From: a bacterium
Lineage (GTDB): Bacteria > Planctomycetota > UBA11346
Reading direction: 5' to 3'
Assembly: GCA_020049615.1 (NCBI GenBank)
Contig: JAIFKN010000039.1
Coordinates: 1 to 28,259 of the forward strand
Length of the DNA stretch: 28,259 nucleotides
Shown: positions 22,920-28,259 of the stretch, piece after piece
How positions within the stretch are numbered: position 1 is the first letter of the stretch
Layout: each line of letters begins with the position of its first letter
Program-made: the position numbers and the translations under genes
Notes under the pieces: generated by a model
Seen by the model: the letters and a program-made list of their open reading frames with translations, nothing else
Database searches by the model: none
What the model was told of the DNA's origin: nothing

Positions 22920-24148
22920 GGCCGGATTCCAAAACGTTCGCACACCGCCAGGGCCGAGACCACGCCGTCCTCGTGGAAGCCGAAGCGCCAGTAGGCGCCG
23001 CAGTGGCTGACGCCATGGTGCCGGATCAGCTCACCATGGCGGGCCTGGGCCGCGGGCGCCGCTGCGGTAAAGCGCGGGTGGTGGTAGAGGAAACGGTCGA
23101 AAACCCGGCCGGGATCGACCGCCTGGTTGAGGCTGACCAGGAAGGGCGTGGGCGTATCCAGGCCCTGCAGGCGGTTCGACCAGTAGGTGACGGCCGGCGG
23201 GGCGCCGTCCGCGCCGGGGCGGACGTTCCACGAGGCCCAGGCCCGACGCAGGCGCGGCATCGCCGACGGATCGCTGTGCAGCACCGCCTCGTTGGCCTGG
23301 TAGGGTATGGCGCTGAGCAGTTCCTGCTCCTTCAGGCTCGGCGTGTCGAGCATGGCCAGGGCCTGGTCGCTGTGCGCGGCGATGATGACCTCGTCGTAGT
23401 CCTCACTGCCGTGGTCGGTGGCGACGCTGACCGTCCCGCCCATCCGGCGGACCTGCCGCACCGGCGAACGGAGGCGGATGCGGTCGGCGAAGGGCTTGGT
23501 CATGGCCTCGACATAGGTGGCCGAGCCGCCAGCCACGGTGCACCACTGCGGGCGGTCGGCGACCGTGTTCATGCCGTGGTTGTCGAGGAAGCGGGCGAGG
23601 AAGCGGGCCGGGAAGCGCTCCAGCCCGGCTGCTGGCATCGACCAGATGGCGGCGCACATCGGCCCGAGGTAGTGCTCGCGGAAGCGCTGGCCGAAGCCGG
23701 CGCCGGCCAGGGCCTCGCCGACGGTCAGCGCCGGGTCGGCATCCAGCCAGCGGCGGGACAGGCGGTTGAAGCGCAGGATGTCGAACCACATGCGGTGGAA
23801 CGACGGCGACAGCAGGTTGCGCCGCTGGGCGAACAGGCCGTCGAGGTCATGGCCGTTGTACTCGACCCCGCTGCGCGGGCAGGACATCGCGAACGACATG
23901 TCGGTCGGCTTCAGCGCCACGCCGAGACGATCGAGCATGGCGGTGAAGTTCGGATAGGTACGGCGGTTGCAGACGATGAAGCCGGTATCGATCCGCCAGG
24001 GCCGCCCCTGGGCATCCGGGGCCGTGACCGTGTTGGTGTGTCCGCCGAGGCGCGCGTCGGCCTCATAGACGGTCAGCTGGTGATGCGGATGCAGCAGATG
24101 GGCGCAGGTCAACCCGCTGATACCGGTACCGATGATGGCGATGCGCAT
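22916..24148 (-). CDS. FAD/NAD(P)-binding amine-oxidase-like protein (COG2907 type)
   Basis: The 410-residue flavoprotein starts with a dinucleotide motif GTGISG (7-12) and the family phrase YEADARLGGHTNTV. DTGFIVCNRRTYPNF and MSFAMSCPRSGVEYNG follow, both hallmarks of the amine-oxidase-like proteins linked to DUF1365 and CFA synthase. The C-terminal FAD segment is near GVSHCGAYWRFGFHEDGVVSAL. It would oxidise or isomerise a hydrophobic substrate, most likely an acyl chain intermediate, although the reaction is unproven. The ATG follows directly after the regulator's stop (TGA then ATG), so it is the first enzyme of the operon. Confidence 0.88.
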   Translation of the reverse strand: MRIAIIGTGISGLTCAHLLHPHHQLTVYEADARLGGHTNTVTAPDAQGRPWRIDTGFIVCNRRTYPNFTAMLDRLGVALKPTDMSFAMSCPRSGVEYNGHDLDGLFAQRRNLLSPSFHRMWFDILRFNRLSRRWLDADPALTVGEALAGAGFGQRFREHYLGPMCAAIWSMPAAGLERFPARFLARFLDNHGMNTVADRPQWCTVAGGSATYVEAMTKPFADRIRLRSPVRQVRRMGGTVSVATDHGSEDYDEVIIAAHSDQALAMLDTPSLKEQELLSAIPYQANEAVLHSDPSAMPRLRRAWASWNVRPGADGAPPAVTYWSNRLQGLDTPTPFLVSLNQAVDPGRVFDRFLYHHPRFTAAAPAAQARHGELIRHHGVSHCGAYWRFGFHEDGVVSALAVCERFGIRP

Positions 24149-24997
24149 TCAGCCCTCCGTCCTGGCCAGGGCGGCGAGCTCGGACATCGAGGCGGGCCGT
24201 ACGAGGTTGGGCAGGTCATCGAGAAGCGTGAGCTGCAGCGCCCGCCGTCCGCCAGCCACCACCCGGCAGGGGGCCAGGCGGCGGCAGAGGGTGGCCAGCT
24301 GCCCTGCCGTCGTGACGGGGTCGAGCTCCCCGGTGAAGGAACGCCACACCAGGCTGGCGCCATGCCGGTGGGCAGCTGCGATCAGCACCGTGTCGGGGGT
24401 GTCGGGCCCGAGATCCACGGTGTGCCAGCCGGCCTCCTGCAGGACCAGCGAGGCGAGCAATGAGGGCAGCAGATAGGGGTCGCCGGCAGGTCCGCCGCCC
24501 ACGGCCGTCGGGGCGCCGTGGCGGGGGGCCGGCAGCAGGTTGCGCAGGGCCTCGGCAGCGCGCATGGCCAGCAGGGTGGCATGGTGCTCGCGGGCGACGC
24601 CTTCGGGATCGGTCAGCCACTCCTTGCCCAGTTCCGCCATGGCCAGGCGCAGCGGACCATCCGCCAGCGCAGCCACGGGCATGCCGTTGAGATGGGCGCG
24701 CAGCAGCAGCCGCTGCACCGCCTCGCCGTCGCCGGTGTGCAGGGCGCGGGTGACGTCGGCGGTCAAACGGCGGCTGGCGGCGGGAGGAGGGCGTCCGAGC
24801 AGGTCGGCATCCTGCAGCGCCAGGCCCTCGCGGCGGGCGAAACGCAGCACCTCGGCGGCGGGAATCCGGCGATGGCCACCGGCCGTACGGTGGGTCGCCA
24901 GGTCGCCTGCATCCACCCAGCGCTTGAGCGACGACTCGGAGGCGCCCAGGGCGCGGGCGGCCTGGCGTGGGCTGAGGTACTGGCTGGCGGTAGGCAT
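24149..24997 (-). CDS. MerR-family LitR/CarH-like regulator with degenerate cobalamin-binding domain
   Basis: The 282-residue protein has an N-terminal MerR/excisionase-type winged helix (LSPRQAARALGASESSLKRWVDAGDL and HRTAGGHRRI, residues 8-46). It then has a helical cap and a Rossmann-like domain, as in LitR/CarH light sensors. The cap keeps the CarH adenosylcobalamin motif W-x9-EH (Trp127, Glu137, His138). However, the DxHxxG loop that supplies the lower-axial histidine reads DPYLLP (173-178), so the histidine is Tyr175 and the glycine Pro178. It probably controls the operon it heads, possibly by light, redox state or another ligand. It has no visible Shine-Dalgarno, and its promoter region carries octamer direct repeats. 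Confidence 0.82.
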   Translation of the reverse strand: MPTASQYLSPRQAARALGASESSLKRWVDAGDLATHRTAGGHRRIPAAEVLRFARREGLALQDADLLGRPPPAASRRLTADVTRALHTGDGEAVQRLLLRAHLNGMPVAALADGPLRLAMAELGKEWLTDPEGVAREHHATLLAMRAAEALRNLLPAPRHGAPTAVGGGPAGDPYLLPSLLASLVLQEAGWHTVDLGPDTPDTVLIAAAHRHGASLVWRSFTGELDPVTTAGQLATLCRRLAPCRVVAGGRRALQLTLLDDLPNLVRPASMSELAALARTEG

Positions 24998-25010
24998 GGG
25001 CTAAGTGGCC

Positions 25011-25042
25011 GTTTGGACGATTGGACGTTTGGACGATATGAC
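25011..25042 (+). repeat. Four tandem octamers in the regulator/hypF divergent region
   Basis: Units GTTTGGAC, GATTGGAC, GTTTGGAC and GATATGAC follow head to tail, 14 bp upstream of the regulator's start codon and about 80 bp before hypF. They may be operator direct repeats for the MerR-like protein (CarH uses direct repeats, but of 11 bp), or a slippage-prone intergenic repeat like the heptamers at 8578-8677. Confidence 0.55.
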
Positions 25043-25122
25043 GGTGCGTCGCGACCTCCCGCCCCACCTCGGCAGGGTTGCACAGCCGCTTGCCCCCAGG
25101 GACTTGCAGCGAATGGTGCGGC

Positions 25123-27282
25123 ATGCGTCGGCGGATCACGGTGGGCGGTCGGGTGCAGGGGGTCGGCTTCCGACCCTTCGTCGCCCGGCTCGCCAGCGAA
25201 CTGGGACTGGACGGACTGGTCGGCAACGACGTGCACGGGGCCTTCATCGAGGTGCAGGGCGCGGCAGAGCGGCTCGACGAATTCCAGCGCCGGCTGCCTG
25301 CCGAATCCCCGCCGCTGGCGCGGATCGGCCTGGTGACGGTCTCGGCGATGGCGGACGCCGCGGGCCACGGCTTCGCCATCGCCGCGTCCGACGACGGCGC
25401 GGTCCCAAGCCTGGCGATCACCCCGGACGCGGCGATCTGCGCCGCCTGCGCCCGCGAGATCGCCGACCCCGGCGACCGCCGCTGCGGCCACCCGTTCGCC
25501 AACTGCACGGACTGCGGACCCCGCTATTCGATCATCACCGCGGTGCCATACGACCGGTCGGGCACCACCATGGCGGGCTTCGCCATGTGCGCGGCCTGCC
25601 GCAGGGAATACGAGGATCAGGGCGACCGACGCTTCCACGCCCAGCCGATCGCCTGTCCGCAGTGCGGGCCGCGATGGTGGTTGGCAGGGCATGACGGCGA
25701 CGCCATCGCCGAGACGGCGCGGCTGCTGCACGCTGGCAGGATCGTCGCGATCAAGGGCCTGGGCGGCTTCCATCTCGCGGTACGCGCTGACGACGAGCCG
25801 GCGGTGGCCCGGCTGCGCAGCCGCAAGCAGCGCGACGCCAAGCCGTTCGCGGTGATGGTGCGCGACCTCGCCACCGCGCGCAGCCTGGCCGTGCTGTCCC
25901 CCGACGACGAGATCCGGCTGCAGTCGAGTGCGGCGCCGATCGTGCTCGCACCGCGCCGCGACACGCTCGCGGCGTCGGTCGCGCCGGGCAGCGACCTGCT
26001 CGGGCTCATGCTGCCCTACACCGCGCTGCACCTCCTGCTGCTGCAGGCCTCGCCGCCGGCCCTGGTGATGACCTCGGGCAATCCCGCCGGCGAGCCGCTG
26101 TGCCACGACAACGCCGAAGCGCAGGAACGCCTGGCTGGCATGGCCGACGCATTCCTGCTGCATGACCGGCCGATCGCTCGGCCGCTCGACGACTCGGTCT
26201 GGCTGGGTGCGACGCCGTTGCGCCGGGCGCGCGGCTGCGTGCCGGATCCGATCGCGCTGCCGGCTGCGCGGACGGTGCTGGCGCTCGGCGGCGACCTCAA
26301 GGCGGTGATTGGGCTGGCCGGTGATGGGCGTTGCGTGCTGTCCGAGCACCTCGGCGACCTCGCCAACCCCGCCGCCTTCCGCAACTGGCTTGCGGCGACG
26401 GCGCGGCTGCAGGACCTGCTGCGCATCCGGCCCGAGGCCGTGGTCGTCGATCTGCATCCGGCCTACCACAGCGTGCGCCACGGTCGCTCGCTCGGTCTGC
26501 CGATGGTCGCGGTGCAGCATCACCACGCCCACGCCGCCGCCTGCCTGGCCGAGCACGGCCACGCCGGGCCGGCGCTGGCGGTGGTCTGCGATGGCACCGG
26601 CTACGGCAGCGATGGTACGGTGTGGGGCGGTGAGGTGCTCCGTCTGGAGGGAACCGGGTTCGAGCGCATCGCGCACCTCGCGACGTCCCCAGTGCTCGGC
26701 GGTGACAGCGGCGCGGAAGACACCTGGCGGCCGGCGGTCGGGCTGCTGCACCAGGCGTTCGGCGCGGATTGGCCGGCGCACCTGCCGCGGCCGCTCGAGG
26801 CGGAGATCATCGCGGTCGCCCGGGCCCGCCTGCCGCGTGCGCTGGCCTGCTCCAGCCTCGGCCGGCTGTTCGATGGCGTCGCCTGGCTGCTCGGCCTGTG
26901 CGACGCCAACCGCTTCGAAGGAGAGGCGGCGATCGCGGTCGAGCAGGCGGCGCTGCGTGGGCGTTCTGGTGCGAGCCTGGCGTTCGACGGTCTCGATCCG
27001 GCACCGCTGGTGCGCGGCCTGCTGGCCGGTGGTGATCCGGCCGACCTCGCTCTGGCCTTCCATGAGGCGGTGTGCGATGCCTTCGCCGCGGCGGTGCTGC
27101 GCCGCCCCGAAGAGACCGTGGCGCTCAGCGGCGGCTGCTTCGCCAACCGGCTGCTGCTGCGCGGTCTGACGGGTCGGCTCGAGGCCGCAGGTCGGCGAGT
27201 GCTGGTCCATCGCCTGGTCCCGCCGGGCGATGGCGGCATCGCCCTGGGCCAGGCCTGGGTGGCGGCCCGCGGGAGATTCTAG
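25123..27282 (+). CDS. hypF: Carbamoyltransferase HypF, [NiFe]-hydrogenase maturation
   Basis: HypF converts carbamoyl phosphate and ATP to a carbamoyl adenylate and loads the C-terminal cysteine of HypE, the first step in making the cyanide ligands of the [NiFe] active site. The 719-residue protein shows all domains. An acylphosphatase-like start carries GRVQGVGFRPFV. Two zinc fingers follow (CAAC...CTDC from about residue 106; CAAC...CPQC), then a YrdC-like region (GLGGFHLAVRADDE, KPFAVMV, VMTSGNPAGEP). Last comes a Kae1/TobZ-like domain with VQHHHAHAAACLAEHG (about 464-479) and ALSGGCFANRLLL. The ATG at 25123 gives the family start MRRRITVGG; upstream in-frame codons look non-coding. No other hyp or hydrogenase genes are nearby, but the nickel importer is about 8 kb away. 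Its 3' end overlaps the AEC gene by 4 bp. Confidence 0.95.
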   Translation: MRRRITVGGRVQGVGFRPFVARLASELGLDGLVGNDVHGAFIEVQGAAERLDEFQRRLPAESPPLARIGLVTVSAMADAAGHGFAIAASDDGAVPSLAITPDAAICAACAREIADPGDRRCGHPFANCTDCGPRYSIITAVPYDRSGTTMAGFAMCAACRREYEDQGDRRFHAQPIACPQCGPRWWLAGHDGDAIAETARLLHAGRIVAIKGLGGFHLAVRADDEPAVARLRSRKQRDAKPFAVMVRDLATARSLAVLSPDDEIRLQSSAAPIVLAPRRDTLAASVAPGSDLLGLMLPYTALHLLLLQASPPALVMTSGNPAGEPLCHDNAEAQERLAGMADAFLLHDRPIARPLDDSVWLGATPLRRARGCVPDPIALPAARTVLALGGDLKAVIGLAGDGRCVLSEHLGDLANPAAFRNWLAATARLQDLLRIRPEAVVVDLHPAYHSVRHGRSLGLPMVAVQHHHAHAAACLAEHGHAGPALAVVCDGTGYGSDGTVWGGEVLRLEGTGFERIAHLATSPVLGGDSGAEDTWRPAVGLLHQAFGADWPAHLPRPLEAEIIAVARARLPRALACSSLGRLFDGVAWLLGLCDANRFEGEAAIAVEQAALRGRSGASLAFDGLDPAPLVRGLLAGGDPADLALAFHEAVCDAFAAAVLRRPEETVALSGGCFANRLLLRGLTGRLEAAGRRVLVHRLVPPGDGGIALGQAWVAARGRF

Positions 27283-28245
27283 CCCCGCGCCATCCACCAG
27301 CCCATCGCCACCAGCCAGCCGGCGAGGGAGAACACTGCGCCGATCGTGGTGGCCGTGATGCCGGCGACTGCCAGCGGCACGTCGCCACCGAGCAGGCGCG
27401 CCATCGGAACCGACGCCATCGCCGTCGGGGCAGCCATGAGGAATACGGCGGAAGCCACGGCGGCTGGCTGGCATCCCAGCCCCCAGCCCGCCAGCCAGGT
27501 CAGGCCGGGCACCAGCACCAGCTTGGCGAACGTGATGCCGGAAAGGATGCTGGCGCGTCCGCGCAGGCCCTCGCTGGACAGGCCGAAGCCGGCAAGCAGC
27601 AGGGCCAACGGAATCGCGGCGCCTGCTGCCATGCCGAGGCCGGAGCCGATGATGGTGCCGGCGAGCAGGCCCGGGCGGTAGGCGCCCAAGGCCAGGCCGA
27701 CCAGGCAGGCGATGATCAATGGCCTGCAGCATGCCCGCACGGGTCAGGCCATGATGCGGCAGGCGGAAGGCCATCACCGAGCCGATGTTGAACATGATGA
27801 CGCTGGGCGCCAGCAGCACGGCGAAGGCGGCGCGCAGGGCGGCGCCATCGACGGCTGGCAGCTGCGCCGCGGCCAGCTCGACCATGGGCAGGGCGACGAA
27901 GGCGCCGTTGGCCCGCACCGCGCTGCTCAGCGCCGAGCCACGGGTCGCCGGGTCCAGGCCACGGCTCAGCCACCAGCCCAGGCCCAGCGCCAGGCTGGCC
28001 GCGAAGGCCGCCACCACGGCGAGGATGAGGCGGAGGTCGGCGTGGGCGGCGACGTCGACCGAGGCACCGAGCACGATCAGCTGCACCGGCAGGGCGAACC
28101 AGTACAGCACCTTGGCGAGGTCGGCGGCGCCCGCGTCGCTGATGATGCCGGCCCAGCGCAGGATCCGACCCGCGGCGATGAGCAGGAAGATCGGCCCGAG
28201 GACCGCCAGGATGTGCAGCACCATGATGGCGCGGACGATCGCCAT
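27279..28245 (-). pseudogene. AEC-family (auxin efflux carrier-like) transporter with a one-base frameshift
   Basis: The first part (28245 to about 27724, about 174 residues) gives LHILAVLGPIFLLIAAGRILRW and further helices with NGAFVALPMVELA, the conserved N-terminal half of AEC/MPT-type permeases. At about 27723 the frame must shift by one base (CAG-G-CCATTG). The second frame then gives PLIIACLVGLALG, further helices (AAIPLALLLAGFGLSSEGL, AVASAVFLMAAPTAMASVPMA) and a normal end, about 147 residues. The rejoined length, about 320 residues, is normal for AEC carriers, which export or import organic acids such as malate. Only one extra base separates it from an intact gene, so a sequencing error or recent mutation are equally possible. 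Confidence 0.75.
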
Positions 28246-28259
28246 CCGGTTTCCGCTGC

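Noticed and set aside
24149..24997. Ordinary drug-efflux MerR regulator
   Set aside because: The long C-terminal part has a helical cap with W-x9-EH and a Rossmann-like domain, and the neighbours are the lipid genes typical of LitR regulons.
24763..28245. Very long minus-strand open frame (over 1100 codons) opposite hypF
   Set aside because: Its first part is the N-terminal half of the AEC carrier. After the frameshift near 27723 it only runs as a low-complexity Arg/Gln/Gly-rich shadow antisense to hypF.

Overview
The window is strongly GC-rich and densely coding. Several genes point to a Gram-negative cell: a predicted outer-membrane beta-barrel ending in phenylalanine, a lipoprotein glutathione peroxidase, a Fur-box-like site and a NikR-like nickel regulator. 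Polysaccharide-related genes (GH78-like, GH130 remnant, DUF4380-like), a sugar-acid flavoprotein cluster and a protein with a pseudopilin-like tail suggest the Planctomycetota/Lentisphaerota/Verrucomicrobiota side of the tree. That placement is an inference of low certainty. No rRNA, tRNA or CRISPR array was recognised.

Layout. Positions 1-3400 hold a glycan-utilisation remnant: an AraC-type regulator cut after its N-terminal domain by what looks like the end of an insertion sequence, a divergent intact GH78-like alpha-L-rhamnosidase, and a frameshifted C-terminal scrap of a GH130 enzyme. Positions 3400-7870 hold a hypothetical membrane protein, a small hypothetical protein, a DUF4380-like protein, a membrane-anchored hypothetical protein and a hypothetical protein with a duplicated motif. 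Positions 7870-13300 hold a plus-strand set behind a 21-bp GntR-like palindrome: KDPG aldolase, SDR dehydrogenase, a fumarate-reductase-type flavoprotein, a VOC/glyoxalase protein and a PhyH-type dioxygenase. These look like carbohydrate or sugar-acid catabolism with an unassigned substrate.

Positions 13400-17032 (minus strand) are a metal module: nikR, a NikR-type operator, an ECF nickel/cobalt importer (cbiM-cbiN-cbiQ-cbiO), then an outer-membrane barrel with its own Fur-like box. Positions 17079-24997 (minus strand) are a tight nine-gene operon with mostly 4-nt stop/start overlaps. It encodes a MerR/LitR-CarH-like regulator, an FAD amine-oxidase-like protein, DUF1365, a cyclopropane-fatty-acid-synthase-like methyltransferase, a DUF1295 membrane reductase-like protein, a second CFA-like methyltransferase, a chalcone-isomerase-like protein, a lipoprotein glutathione peroxidase and a fatty acyl desaturase. 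I read it as a stress- or light-responsive system that desaturates, methylates and further modifies membrane fatty acids while detoxifying lipid peroxides. It is the most interesting system here; its regulator keeps the CarH cap motif but has lost the usual cobalamin-ligand histidine.

Positions 25123-28245 hold hypF ([NiFe]-hydrogenase maturation, functionally linked to the nickel importer) and, convergent to it, an AEC-family transporter interrupted by a single-base frameshift.
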